From: Hydractinia symbiolongicarpus
Lineage: Eukaryota; Cnidaria; Hydrozoa; Anthoathecata; Hydractiniidae
Direction: 5' to 3'
DNA length: 64,000 nt
Assembly: GCF_029227915.1 (NCBI RefSeq)
Contig: NC_079885.1
Span: 27,589,001 to 27,653,000, forward strand
A program made the translations under genes and the position numbers. Below the pieces are notes generated by a model, which searched no databases, was not told where the DNA came from, and worked only from the letters and a program-made list of their open reading frames with translations. Shown here piece after piece: positions 11,593 through 25,230 of the stretch (positions within the stretch are counted from its first letter, which is position 1; every line of letters starts with the position of its first letter).

Positions 11593-12520
11593 TCACATAC
11601 TCGTACCAACATGTATTTAGCGATAGTAATCGCATATTACTAGGTTCCATCGCTTTTAACAATGAAACGTTTGACTGTGGGACATAATTGAACTGATTTT
11701 GGACTTTGACCTTATAAATGTGATAAATGAGACAATTGGACACCAAGATATAACATTCTTCTTAATTTGACGCCGGAACTCAGCGATTGCACTGGGCGCT
11801 GTGGTAGCACTTTATTAAAAAATTAAGATAAACAAGTCATTTTTTACTGTAGGACCAATCCTAGCAGTTAGTTCGCGCTGAAGAAATAGCGACAGTTTCA
11901 AAAACTACATTTCATTGACTTTTTAACGGTATCAATCCGCTTCAGTTACAACAGTTGCGTCACATATTCGTACCAACATGTATTTAGCGATAATCTTCTG
12001 ATATTACTAGGCTCCATCGCTTTTAACAGTGAAACGATTGACTGCGGGACTTAATTGAACTAACTTTGGACTGTGACCTGATAAATGTGATAAATGAGAC
12101 AATTGGAAACCAAGAAATAACATTCTTCTGAATTTGACGTGATTGCCGGAACTCAGAGATTACATTGGTCGCTTTGGTGGCGCTTCATTTAAAAATTAAG
12201 ATAAATAAGTCATTCTTTACTCTGGGACCAATCCTAGCCGTTATCGCGCGCTGAAGAAATAGCGACAGTTTCAAAAACTACATTTCATTGACTTTCTAAC
12301 GGTATCAATCCACTTCAGTTACAACAGTTGCGTCACATACTCGTACCAACATGTATTTAGCGATAGTATTCGCATATTACTAGGTTGCATCGCTTTTAAC
12401 AGTGAAACGATTGACTGTGGGAATTAATTGAACTGATTCTGGACTCTGACCTTATTAATGTGATAAATGAGCCAATTGGTCTCCAAGGAATAACATTCTT
12501 CTTAATTTGACATGATTGCT

Positions 12521-12576
12521 GGAATTCAGCGATTACATTAGGCTCTGTGGAATTCAGCGATTACATTAGGCTCTGT
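12521..12576 (+). repeat. 28-bp perfect tandem duplication inside one monomer
   Basis: The 28 bases beginning ggaattcagcgattac at 12521 are repeated exactly at 12549-12576. The next bases, ggtaattcgctgtggtggcgcg, join the duplicate to sequence of another subtype. Together this lengthens the monomer to 414 bp (anchors at 12348 and 12762), the only clearly aberrant unit length in the window. A short-range slippage or a microhomology-mediated joining of two subtypes would explain it; ggaattc/ggtaattc and ctctgtgg/cgctgtgg offer the short matches. Confidence 0.93.
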
Positions 12577-14137
12577 GGTAATTCGCTGTGGTGGCGCGTC
12601 ATTTAAAAATTTAGATAAATAAGTCATTTTTTACTGTGGGACCAATCCTAGCCGTTATCGCGCGCTGAAGAAATAGCGACAGTTTCAAAAACTACATTTC
12701 ATTGACTTTCTAACGGTATCAATCCACTTCAGTTACAACAGTTGCGTCACATACTCGTACCAACATGTATTTAGCGATACTATTCGCATATTACTAGGTT
12801 CCATCGCTTTTAACAGTGAAACGATTGACTGCAGGACTTAATTGAACTAACTTTGGACTGTGACCTGATAAATGTGATAAATAAGCCATTTTGGCTACAA
12901 GAAATAACATTCTTCTTAATTTGACATCATTGCTGGAATTCAGTGATTACACTGGGCGCTGTGGTAGCGCTTTATTTAAAAAGTAAGATAAATAAGTCAT
13001 TTTTTACTGTGGGACCAATCCTAGCCGTTATCGCGCGCTGAAGAAATAGAGACAGTTTCACAAACTACATTTCATTGACTTTCTAACGGTGTCAATCCCT
13101 TTGAGTTACAACGGTTGCGTCACATATTCGTACCAACATGTATTTAGTGATTTTCTTCCGATATTACTAAGTTGTATCCCTTTTAACAGTGAAACAATTG
13201 ACTGCGGGACTTAATTGAACTAACTTTGGACTGTGACCTGATAAATGTGATAAATGAGACAATTGGACACCAAGATATAACATTTTTCTTAATTTGACGC
13301 CGGAACTCAGCGATTGCACTGGGCGCTGTGGTAGCACTTTATTAAAAAATTAAGATAAACAAGTCATTTTTTACTGTAGGACCAATCCTAGCAGTTAGTT
13401 CGCGCTGAAGAAATAGCGACAGTTTCAAAAACTACATTTCATTGACTTTTTTACGGTATCAATCCGCTTCAGTTACAACAGTTGCGTCACATATTCGTAC
13501 CAACATGTATTTAGCGATATTGTTCTGATATTACTAGGCTCCATCGCTTTTAACAGTGAAACGATTGACTGCGGGACTTAATTGAACTAACTTTGGACTG
13601 TGACCTGATAAATGTGATAAATGAGACATTTTGACTACAAGAAATAACATTCTTCTTAATTTGACATCATTGCTGGAATTCAGTGATTACACTGGGCGCT
13701 GTGGTAGCGCTTTATTTAAAAAGTAAGATAAATAAGCCATTTTTTACTGTGGGACCAATCCTAGCCGTTATCGCGCGCTGAAGAAATAGAGACAGTTTCA
13801 CAAACTACATTTCATTGACTTTCTAACGGTGTCAATCCGTTTGAGTTACAACGGTTGCGTCACACATTCGTACCAACATGTATTTAGTGATTTTTTTCCG
13901 ATATCACTCTGTTGTATCGCTTTCAACAGTGAAACGATAGACTGTGGCACTTACTTGAACTGACTTTGGATTTAGACCTTATAAATGTGATAAATGAACC
14001 ATTATGACTACAAGAAATAACATTCTTCTTAATTTGACATGATTGCCGGAACTCAGAGATTACATTGGTCGCTGTGGTGGCGCTTCATTTAAAAATTTAG
14101 ATAAATAAGTCATTCTTTACTGTGGGACCAATCCTAG

Positions 14138-16463
14138 CCGTTATCGCGCGCTGAAGATATAGAGACAGTTTCAAAAACTCCATTTCATTGACTTTCTAAC
14201 GGTGTCAATCCGTTTGAGTTACAACGGTTGCGTCACACATTCGTACCAACATGTATTTAGTGATTTTTTTCCGATATCACTCTGTTGTATCGCTTTCAAC
14301 AGTGAAACGATAGACTGTGGCACTTACTTGAACTGACTTTGGATTTAGACCTTATAAATGTAATAAATGAACCATTATGACAACAAGAAATAACATTCTT
14401 CTTAATTTGACATGATTGCCGGAACCCAGAGATTACATTGGTCGCTGTGGTGGCGCTTCATTTAAAAATTTAGATAAATAAGTCATTCTTTACTGTGGGA
14501 CCAATCCTAGCCGTTATCGCGCGCTGAAGAAATAGCGACAGTTTCAAAAACTGCTTTTCATTGAATTTCTAACGGTATCAATCCGCTTCAGTTACAACAG
14601 TTGCGTCACATACTCGTACCAACATGTATTTAGCGATAGTAATCGCATATTACTAGATTCCATCGCTTTTAACAATGAAACGTTTGACTGTGGGACATAA
14701 TTGAACTGATTTTGGACTTTGACCTTATAAATGTGATAAATGAGACAATTGGACACCAAGATATAACATTCTTCTTAATTTGACGCCGGAACTCAGCGAT
14801 TGCACTGGGCGCTGTGGTAGCACTTTATTAAAAAAATAAGATAAACAAGTCATTTTTTACTGTAGGACCAATCCTAGCAGTTAGTTCGCGCTGAAGAAAT
14901 AGCGACAGTTTCAAAAACTACATTTCATTGACTTTTTAACGGTATCAATCCGCTTCAGTTACAACAGTTGCGTCACATATTCGTACCAACATGTATTTAG
15001 CGATATTCTTCTGATATTACTAGGCTCCATCGCTTTTAACAGTGAAACGATTGACTGCGGGACTTAATTGAACTAACTTTGGACTGTGACCTGATAAATG
15101 TGATAAATGAGACAATTGGTCACCAGGAAATAACATTCTTCTAAATTTGACGTGATTGCCGGAACTCAGAGATTACATTGGTCGCTTTGGTGGCGCTTCC
15201 TTTAAAAATTTAGATAAATAAGTCATTCTTTACTCTGGGACCAATCCTAGCCGTTATCGCGCGCTGAAGAAATATCGACAGTTTCAAAAACTACATTTCA
15301 TTGACTTTCTAACGGTATCAATCCGCTTCAGTTACAACAGTTGCGTCACATACTCGTACCAACATGTATTTAGCGATAGTATTCGCATATTACTAGGTTC
15401 CATCGCTTTTAACAGTGAAACGATTGACTGCGGGACTTAATTGAACTAACTTTGGAATGTGAACTGATAAATGTGATAAATAAGCCATTTTGACTACAAG
15501 AAATAACATTCTTCTTAATTTGACATCATTGCTGGAATTCAGTGATTACACTGGGCGCTGTGGTAGCGCTTTATTTAAAAAGTAAGATAAATAAGTCATT
15601 TTTTACTGTGGGACCAATCCTAGCCGTTATCGCGCGCTAAAAAAATAGAGACAGTTTCACAAACTACATTTCATTGACTTTCTAACGGTTTCAATCCCTT
15701 TGAGTTACAACGGTTGCGTCACATATTCGTACCAACATGTATTTAGTGATTTTCTTCCGATATTACTAAGTTGTATCCCTTTTAACAGTGAAACGATTGA
15801 CTGTGGGAATTAATTGAACTGATTCTGGACTCTGACCTTATAAATGTGATAAATGAGCCAATTGGTCTCCAAGGAATAACATTCTTCTTAATTTGACATG
15901 ATTGCTGGAATTCAGCGATTACATTAGGCTCTGTGGTAGCGCTTTATTAAGTAATTTAGATAAATAAGTCTTTTCTTACTGTGGGACCAATCCTGGCCGT
16001 TAGCACGCGCTGAATAAATAGGAACAGTTTCAAAAACTGCATCTCACTGACTTTCTAACGGTGTTAGTCCGTTTGAGTTACAACGGTTGGTTCACATATT
16101 CGTAGCAACATGTCTTCAGCGATATTTTTCCGATATTACTAGGTTGAAGCGCTTTTAAGAGTGAAACAATTGACTGTGGGACTTAATTAAACTAACCTTG
16201 GACTGTGACCTGATAAATGTGATGAATGAGACAATTAGACTCCAAGAAATAACATTCTTCTCAAATTGGCGTGATTGCCAGAACTCAGCAATTACATTGG
16301 GCGCTGTGGTGGCGCTTTATTTAAAAACTTAGATAAATAAGTCATTCTTTACTGTGGGACCAATCGTAGCCGTTATCGCTCGCGGAAGAAGTAGCCGCAG
16401 TTTCAAAAACTACATTTCATTGACTTTCTAACGGTGTCAATCCGCTTTAGTTACAACGGTTGC
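14138..16463. repeat. Long-range duplicated block, copy 2 (pairs with 5910-8235)
   Basis: Right-hand partner of the 8228-bp-offset pair. After the break at about 16463 the similarity resumes at 16605-16970 with 8750-9115, now at offset 7855 bp, exactly one 373-bp monomer less. Copy 1 therefore gained a monomer or copy 2 lost one after the duplication. Private marks here include gctttttcattg-like changes (actgcttttcattg near 14550) and gcgctaaaaaaatag near 15634. Confidence 0.82.
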
Positions 16464-17893
16464 GTCACATATTCGTACCAACATGTATTTAGCGATATTT
16501 TTCTCACATTACTAGGTTGCATCGCTTATAACAGTGAAACAATTTTCTGTAGGACTTAATTGAACTGATTTTGGACTGTGACTTTATAAATGTTATAAGT
16601 GAGACAATTGGACTCCAAGAAATAACATTCTTCTTAATTTAACATGATTGCCGGAACTCAGCGATTACACTCTGCCCAATGGTAACGCTTCCGTTAAAAA
16701 TTTAGATAAATATGTCATTCTTTACTGTGGTACCAATCCTAGCCGTTATCGCGCGCTGAAGATATAGAGACAGTTTCAAAAACTCCATTTCATTGACTTT
16801 CTAACGGTGTCAATCCGTTTGCGTTACAACGGTTGCGTCACACATTCGTACCAACATGTATTTAGTGATTTTTTTCCGATATCACTCTGTTGTATCGCTT
16901 TCAACAGTGAAACGATAGACTGTGACACTTACTTGAACTGACTTTGGATTTAAACCTTATAAATGTGATAAATGAACAATTATGACTACAAGAAATAACA
17001 TTCTTCTTAATTTGACATGATTGCTGGAACTCAGTGATTACATTAGGCTCTGTGATAGCGCTTTATTAAAAAGTTTAGATGAATAAGTCTTTTCTTACTG
17101 TGGGACCAATCCTGGCCGTTATCGTGCGCAAAAGAAATAGCGAAGATTTCAAAAGCTACATTTCATTGACTTTCTAACGGTATCAATCCGCTTCAGTTAC
17201 AACAGTTGCGTCACATATTCGTACGAACATGTTTTTAGCGATATTTTTTCTGATATTACTAGGTTGCATCGCTTTTAACAGTGAAACGATTGACTGCGGG
17301 ACTTAATTGAACTAACTTTGGACTGTGACCTGATAAATGTGATAAATGAGACAATTGGACGCCAAGAAATAACATTCTTCTAAATTTGTCGTTATTACTG
17401 GAACTCAGCGATTACACTTGGCGCTGTGGTAGCACTTTATTAAAAAATTAAGATAAATAAGTCATTTTTTACTGTAGGACCAATCCTAGCCGTTAGTTCG
17501 CGCTGAAGAAATAGCGACAGTTTCAAAAACTACATTTCATTGACTTTCTAACGGTATCAATCCGCTTCAGTTACAACAGTTGCGTCACATATTCGTACCA
17601 ACATGTATTTAGCGATATTCTTCTGATATTACTAGGTTGCATCGCTTTTAACAGTGAAACGATTGACTGCGGGACTTAATTGAACTAACTTTGGACTGTG
17701 ACCTGATAAATGTGATAAATGAGACAATTGGACACCAAGAAATAACATTCTTCTAAATTTGACGTGATTGCCGGAACTCAGAGATTACATTGGTCGCTGT
17801 GGTGGCGCTTCATTTAAAAATTTAGATAAATAAGTCATTCTTTACTGTGGGACCAATCTTAGCCGTTATTGCGCGCTGAAAAAATAGCGACAT

Positions 17894-20504
17894 TTTTAAA
17901 AACTACATTTCATTGACTTTCTAACAGTATCAATCCGCTTCAGTTAAAACAGTTGCGTCACATACTCGTACCAACATGTATTTAGCGATAGTATTTGCAT
18001 ATTACTAGGTTCCATCGCTATTAACAGTGAAACGTTAGACTGTGGGACTTAATTGAACTGATTTTCGACTTTGACCTTATAAATGCGGTAAATCAGCCAG
18101 TTTGACTATAAGAAATAACATCCTTCTTAATTTCACATGATTGCTGGTACTCAGCGATTACACTGGGCGCTGTGGTAGCACTTTATTAAAAAATTGAGAT
18201 AAATAAGTCATTTTTTACTGTAGGACCAATCCTAGCCGTTAGTTCGTGCTGAAGAAATAGCGACAGTTTCAAAAACTACATTTCATTGACTTTTTAACGG
18301 TATCAATCCGCTTCAGCTACCACAGTTGCGTCACATATTCGAACCAACATGTATTTAGCGATATTCTTCTGATATTACTAGGTTGCATCGGTTTAAACAG
18401 TGAAACGATTGACTGCGGGACTTAATTGAACTAACTTTGGACTGTGACCTGATAAATGTGATAAATGAGACAATTGGACACCAAGAAATAACATTCTTCT
18501 AAATTTGACGTGATTGCCGGAACTCAGAGATTACATTGGTCGCTGTGGTGGCGCTTCATTTAAAAATTTAGATAAATAAGTCATTCTTTACTGTGGGACC
18601 AATCTTAGCCGTTATTGCGCGCTGAAAAAATAGCGACATTTTTAAAAACTACATTTCATTGACTTTCTAACAGTATCAATCCGCTTCAGTTAAAACAGTT
18701 GCGTCACATACTCGTACCAACATGTATTTAGCGATAGTATTTGCATATTACTAGGTTCCATCGCTATTAACAGTGAAACGTTAGACTGTGGGACTTAATT
18801 GAACTGATTTTCGACTTTGACCTTATAAATGCGGTAAATCAGCCAGTTTGACTATAAGAAATAACATCCTTCTTAATTTCACATGATTGCTGGTACTCAG
18901 CGATTACACTGGGCGCTGTGGTAGCACTTTATTAAAAAATTGAGATAAATAAGTCATTTTTTACTGTAGGACCAATCCTAGCCGTTAGTTCGTGCTGAAG
19001 AAATAGCGACAGTTTCAAAAACTACATTTCATTGACTGTTTAACGCTATCAATCCGCTTCAGCTACCACAGTTGCGTCACATATTCGAACCAACATGTAT
19101 TTAGCGATATTCTTCTGATATTACTAGGTTGCATCGGTTTAAACAGTGAAACGATTGACTGCGGGACTTAATTGAACTAACTTTGGACTGTGACCTGATA
19201 AATGTGATAAATGAGACAATTGGACACCAAGAAATAACATTCTTCTAAATTTGACGTGATTGCCGGAACTCAGAGATTACATTGGTCGCTGTGGTATCGC
19301 TTCATTTAAAAATTTAGATAAATAAGTCATTCTTTACTGTGGGACCAATCCTAGCCGTTATCGCGCGCTGAAGAAATTGCGACAGTTTCAAAAACTACAT
19401 TTCATTGACTTTCTAGCGGTATCAATCCCCTTCAGTTAAAACAGTTGCGTCACATACTCGTACCAACATGTATTTAGCGATAGTATTCGCATATTACTAG
19501 GTTCCATCGCTTTTAACAGTGAAACGTTTGACTGTGGGACTTAATTGAACTGATTTTGGACTTTAACCTCATAAATGCGGTAAATGAGCCAGTTTGACTA
19601 TCAGAAATAACATCCTTCTTAATTTCACATGATTGCTGGAACTCAGCGATTACACTGGGCGCTGTAGTAGCACTTTATTAAAAAATTGAGATAAATAAGT
19701 CATTTTTTACTGTAGGACCAATCCTAGCCGTTAGTTCGTGCTGAAGAAATAGCGACAGTTTCAAAAACTACATTTCATTGACTTTTTAACGCTATCAATC
19801 CGCTTCAGCTACCACAGTTGCGTCACATATTCGAACCAACATGTATTTAGCGATATTCTTCTGATATTACTAGGTTGCATCGGTTTAAACAGTGAAACGA
19901 TTGACTGCGGGACTTAATTGAACTAACTTTGGACTGTGACCTGATAAATGTGATAAATGAGACAATTGGACACCAAGAAATAACATTCTTCTAAATTTGA
20001 CGTGATTGCCGGAACTCAGAGATTACATTGGTCGCTGTGGTATCGCTTCATTTAAAAATTTAGATAAATAAGTCATTCTTTACTGTGGGACCAATCCTAG
20101 CCGTTATCGCGCGCTGAAGAAATTGCGACAGTTTCAAAAACTACATTTCATTGACTTTCTAGCGGTATCAATCCCCTTCAGTTAAAACAGTTGCGTCACA
20201 TACTCGTACCAACATGTATTTAGCGATAGTATTCGCATATTACTAGGTTCCATCGCTTTTAACAGTGAAACGTTTGACTGTGGGACTTAATTGAACTGAT
20301 TTTGGACTTTAACCTCATAAATGCGGTAAATGAGCCAGTTTGACTATCAGAAATAACATCCTTCTTAATTTCACATGATTGCTGGAACTCAGCGATTACA
20401 CTGGGCGCTGTAGTAGCACTTTATTAAAAAATTAAGATAAATAAGTCATTTTTTACGGTAGGACCAATTCTAGCCGTTAGTTCGTGCTGAAGAAATAGCG
20501 ACAG
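17894..20504. repeat. Dimer HOR run (746-bp period)
   Basis: Seven monomers alternate between two subtypes. One has gcatattactaggttcc with aatgcggtaaat; the other has cagctaccacag, cgaaccaac and atcggtttaaac. Units starting at 17894, 18640, 19386 and 20132 are the first type, those at 18267, 19013 and 19759 the second. Period 746 bp. The first two copies carry cgacatttttaaaaac and gatttgcatatt-like marks; the later ones carry attgcgacag, ttctagcgg and atccccttcag, so at least two rounds of dimer amplification happened. The right-hand copy (28337-29828) has only four of these units. Confidence 0.88.
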
Positions 20505-21248
20505 TTTCAAAAACTACATTTCATTGACTTTCTAACGGTGTTAGTCCGTTTGAGTTACAACGGTCTGTTCACATATTCGTAGCAACATGTATTTAGCGAT
20601 ATTTTTCCGCTATTACTACGTCGCATCGCTTTTAACAGTGCAACGATTGACTGTTGGACTTAATTGAACTGATTTAGGACTGTGACCTTATAAATGTAAA
20701 AGTGAGAAAATTGGACCTCAAGAAATAACATTCTTCTTAGTTTGACATGATTGCCGAAACTCAGCGATTACACTGGGTGCTGTGGTAGCTCTTCATTTAA
20801 GAATTAGGATAAAAATTCAGTTTTTACTGTGGCACTAATCCTTGCCGTTACGGCGCGCTGAAGAAAGAGAGACAGTTTCAAATACTATATTTCACTGACT
20901 TTCTAACGGTGTCAGTCCGTTTGAGTTACAACGTTTTGGTCACATGTTCGTACCAACATGTATTTAGTGATTTTTTTCCGATATTACTATGTTGTATCGC
21001 TTTCAACAGTGAAACGATAGACTGTGGCACTTACTTGACCTGATTTTGGATTTTGACCTTATAAATGTGATAAATGAGCCATTATGACTACAAGAAATAA
21101 CATTTTTTTTAATTTGACATGATTACTGGAACTCAGCGATTACATTAGGCTCTGTGGTAGCGCTTTATTAAAAATTTTAGATGAATAAGTCTTTTCTTAC
21201 TGTGGGACCAATCCTGGCCCTTATCGTGCGCTAAAAAAATAGCGACAG

Positions 21249-24200
21249 TTTCAAAAGCTACATTTCATTGACTTTCTAACGGTATCAATCCGCTTCAGTT
21301 ACAACAGTTGCGTCACATATTCGTACCAACATGTTTTTAGCGATATTTTTTCTGATATTACTAGGTTGCATCGCTTTAACAGTGTAACGATTGCCTGCGG
21401 GACTTAATTGAACTAACTTTGGACTGTGACCTGATAAATGTGATAAATGAGACAATTGGACACCAAGAAATAACATTCTTCAAAATTTGACGTGATTGCC
21501 GGAACTCAGAGATTACATTGGTCGCTGTGGTAGCGCTTCATTTAAAAATTTACATAAATAAGTCATTCTTTACTGTGGGACCAATCCTAGCCGTTGTCGC
21601 GCGCTGAAGAAATAGCGACAGTTGCAAAAACTAAATTTCATTGACTTTCTAACGGTATCAATCCGCTTCAGTTACAACAGTTGCGTCACATACTCGTACC
21701 AACATGTATTTAGCGATAGTATTCGCATATTACTAGGTTCCATCGCTTTTAATAGTGAAACGTTTGACTGTGGGACTTAATTGAACTGATTTTGGACTTT
21801 CACCTTATAAATGCGGTAAATGAGCCAGTTTGACTATAAGAAATAACATCCTTCTTAATTTCACATGATTGCTGGAACTCAGCGATTACACTGGGCGCTG
21901 TAGTAGCACTTTATTAAAAAATTAAGATAAATAAGTCATTTTTTACTGTAGGACCAATCCTAGCCGTTAGTTCGCGCTGAAGAAATAGCGATAGTTTCAA
22001 AAACTACATTTCATTGACTTTTTAACGGTATCAATCCGCTTCAGTTACAACAGTTGCGTCACATACTCGTACCAACATGTATTTAGCGATAGTATTCGCA
22101 TATTACTAGGTTCCATCGCTTTTAATAGTGAAACGTTTGACTGTGGGACTTAATTGAACTGATTTTGGACTTTCACCTTATAAATGCGGTAAATGAGCCA
22201 GTTTGACTATAAGAAATAACATCCTTCTTAATTTCACATGATTGCTGGAACTCAGCGATTACACTGGGCGCTGTAGTAGCACTTTATTAAAAAATTAAGA
22301 TAAATAAGTCATTTTTTACTGTAGGACCAATCCTAGCCGTTAGTTCGCGCTGAAGAAATAGCGATAGTTTCAAAAACTACATTTCATTGACTTTTTAACG
22401 GTATCAATCCGCTTCAGTTACAACAGTTGCGTCACATATTCGTACCAACATGTATTTAGCGATATTCTTCTGATATTACTAGGTTGCATCGCTTTTAACA
22501 GTGAAACGATTGACTGCGGGACTTAATTGAACTAACTTTGGACTGTGACCAGATAGATGTGATAAATGAGACAATTGGACACCAAGAAATAACATTTTTT
22601 TTAATTTGACATGATTACTGGAACTCAGCGATTACATTAGGCTCTGTGGTAGCGCTTTATTAAAAAGTTTAGATGAATAAGTCTTTTCTTACTGTGGGAC
22701 CAATCCTGGCCCTTATCGTGCGCTAAAAAAATAGCGACAGTTTCAAAAGCTACATTTCATTGACTTTCTAACGGTATCAATCCGCTTCAGTTACAACAGT
22801 TGCGTCACATATTCGTACCAACATGTTTTTAGCGATATTTTTTCTGATATTACTAGGTTGCATCGCTTTTAACAGTGAAACAATTGACTGCGGGACTTAA
22901 TTGAACTAACTTTGGACTGTGACCTGATAAATGTGATAAATGAGACAATTGGACACCAAGAAATAACATTCTTCAAAATTTGACGTGATTGCCGGAACTC
23001 AGAGATTACATTGGTCGCTGTGGTAGCGCTTCATTTAAAAATTTACATAAATAAGTCACTCTTTACTGTGGGACCAATCCTAGCCGTTGTCGCGCGCTGA
23101 AGAAATAGCGACAGTTGCAAAAACTAAATTTAATTGACTTTCTAACGGTATCAATTCGCTTCAGTTACAACAGTTGCGTCACATACTCGTACCAACATGT
23201 ATTTAGCGATAGTATTCGCATATTACTAGGTTCCATCGCTTTTAACAGTGAAACGTTTGACTGTGGGACTTAATTGAACTGATTTTGGACTTTCACCTTA
23301 TAAATGCGGTAAATGAGCCAGTTTGACTATAAGAAATAACATCCTTCTTAATTTCACATGATTGCTGGAACTCAGCGATTACACTGGGCGCTGTAGTAGC
23401 ACTTTATTAAAAAATTAAGATAAATAAGTCATTTTTTACTGTAGGACCAATCCTAGCCGTTAGTTCGCGCTGAAGAAATACCGACAGTTTCAAAAACTAC
23501 ATTTCATTGACTTTTTAACGGTATCAATCCGCTTCAGTTACAACAGTTGCGTCACATATTCGTACCAACATGTATTTAGCGATATTCTTCTGATATTACT
23601 AGGTTGCATCGCTTTTAACAGTGAAACGATTGACTGCGGGACTTAATTGAACTAACTTTGGACTGTGACCAGATAAATGTGATAAATGAGACAATTGGAC
23701 ACCAAGAAATTACATTTTTTTTAATTTGACATGATTACTGGAACTCAGCGATTACATTAGGCTCTGTGGTAGCGCTTTATTAAAAAGTTTAGATGAATAA
23801 GTCTTTTCTTACTGTGAGACCAATCCTGGCCCTTATCGTGCGCTAAAAAAATAGCGACAGTTTCAAAAGCTACATTTCATTGACTTTCTAACGGTATCAA
23901 TCCGCTTCAGTTACAACAATTGCGTCACATATTCGTACCAACATGTTTTTAGCGATATTTTTTCTGATATTACTAAGTTGCATCGCTTTTAACAGTGAAA
24001 CGATTGACTGCGGGACTTAATTGAACTAACTTTGGACTGTGACCTGATAAATGTGATAAATGAGACAATTGGACACCAAGAAATAACATTCTTCAAAATT
24101 TGACGTGATTGCCGGAACTCAGAGATTACATTGGTCGCTGTGGTAGCGCTTCATTTAAACATTTACATAAATAAGTCATTCTTTACTGTGGGACCAATCC

Positions 24201-24980
24201 TAGCCGTTGTCGCACGCTGAAGAAATAGCGACAGTTGCAAAAACTAAATTTCATTGACTTTCTAACGGTATCAATCCGCTTCAGTTACAACAGTTGCGTC
24301 ACATACTCGTACCAACATGTATTTAGCGATAGTATTCGCATATTACTAGGTTCCATCGCTTTTAACAGTGAAACGTTTGACTGTGGGACTTAATTGAACT
24401 GATTTTGGACTTTCACCTTATAAATGCGGTAAATGAGCCAGTTTGACTATAAGAAATAACATCCTTCTTAATTTCACATGATTGCTGGAACTCAGCGATT
24501 ACACTGGGCGCTGTAGTAGCACTTTATTAAAAAATTAAGATAAATAAGTCATTTTTTACTGTAGGACCAATCCTAGCCGTTAGTTCGCGCTGAAGAAATA
24601 GCGACAGTTTCAAAAGCTACATTTCATTGACTTTTTAACGGTATCAATCCGCTTCAGTTACAACAGTTGCGTCACATATTCGTACCAACATGTATTTAGC
24701 GATATTCTTCTGATATTACTAGGTTGCATCGCTTTTAACAGTGAAACGATTGACTGCGGGACTTAATTGAACTAACTTTGGACTGTGACCTGATAAATGT
24801 GATAAATGAGACAATTGGACACCAAGAAATAACATTCTTCTAAATTTGGCGTGATTTCCGGAACTCAGACATTACATTGGTCGCTGTGGTGGCGCTTCAT
24901 TTAAAAATTTAGATAAATAAGTCATTCTTTACTGTGGGACCAATCCTAGCCGTTACCGCGCGCTGAAGAAATAGCGACAG
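21249..24980. repeat. Trimer HOR run, left (about 1120-bp period)
   Basis: Three tandem copies of a three-monomer HOR start at 21249, 22741 and 23861. Type p has acatgtttttagcgat with a run of six t; type q has aaatgcggtaaatgagcc and gtagtagcac; type r has gatattcttctgatatt and gaccagata. The first copy has a doubled q (units at 21622 and 21995), giving four monomers and 1492 bp; the other copies are 1120 bp. The last r unit, starting at 24608, differs (gaaatttggcgtgatttcc region) and is shared with the right copy. A one-base loss, gctttaacagtg for gcttttaacagtg, is private to the p unit at 21249 and its partner at 30573. Confidence 0.87.
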
Positions 24981-25230
24981 TTTCAAAAACTACATTTCAT
25001 TGACTTTCTAACGGTGTCAATCCGGTTCAGTTACAACAGTTGCGTCACATACTCGTACCAACATGTATTTAGCGATAGTATTCGCATATTACTAGGTTCC
25101 ATCGCTTTTAACAGTGAAACGTTTGACTGTGGGACTTAATTGAACTGATTTTGGACTTTCACCTTATAAATGCGGTGAATGAGCCAGTTTGACTATAAGA
25201 AATAACATCCTTCTTAATTTCACATGATTG

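Larger units (their letters stand above)
5568..17146. repeat. HOR domain B: mixed, most diverse monomers
   Basis: Thirty-one monomers of several subtypes: the acaaactac/cctttgagttac type, the tccgtttgag/gatatcactctg type, the 367-bp type, and more diverged units such as those starting near 7800, 8173, 16028 and 16401 (cttagcac or gcgctgaataaatagg, ccttggactg). Diversity between neighbours is visibly higher than in domains C to E, which suggests that this part is homogenised less often or is older. Several copy pairs run through it: 5910-8235 with 14138-16463, 8750-9115 with 16605-16970, and 9640-10470 with 10762-11592. There is no non-satellite sequence. Confidence 0.85.
17887..25230. repeat. 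Domain C block, left copy (pairs with 28330-34181)
   Basis: Offsets to the right copy change in steps: 10443 bp over 17887-19017, 9324 bp from about 20176 to about 21990, 8951 bp from there to 25230. The steps are 1119 bp (three monomers) and 373 bp (one monomer), so the left copy has four extra units. The extra single unit is at about 21995-22367, a near-exact repeat of the preceding unit with its gcgatagtttc mark. The match ends at cacatgattg (25230 and 34181); after that the left copy switches to ccggaactcagag and the right to ctggaactcagcg. Confidence 0.88.

Noticed and set aside
21285-21476. Minus-strand open reading frame of 63 codons, with an identical partner at 30609-30800
   Set aside because: It lies inside a satellite monomer and exists because these two p-type units share a one-base loss (gctttaacagtg) and a few substitutions that open the frame. 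The same place in other monomers is closed. The identity of the two reflects the block duplication, not selection on protein.
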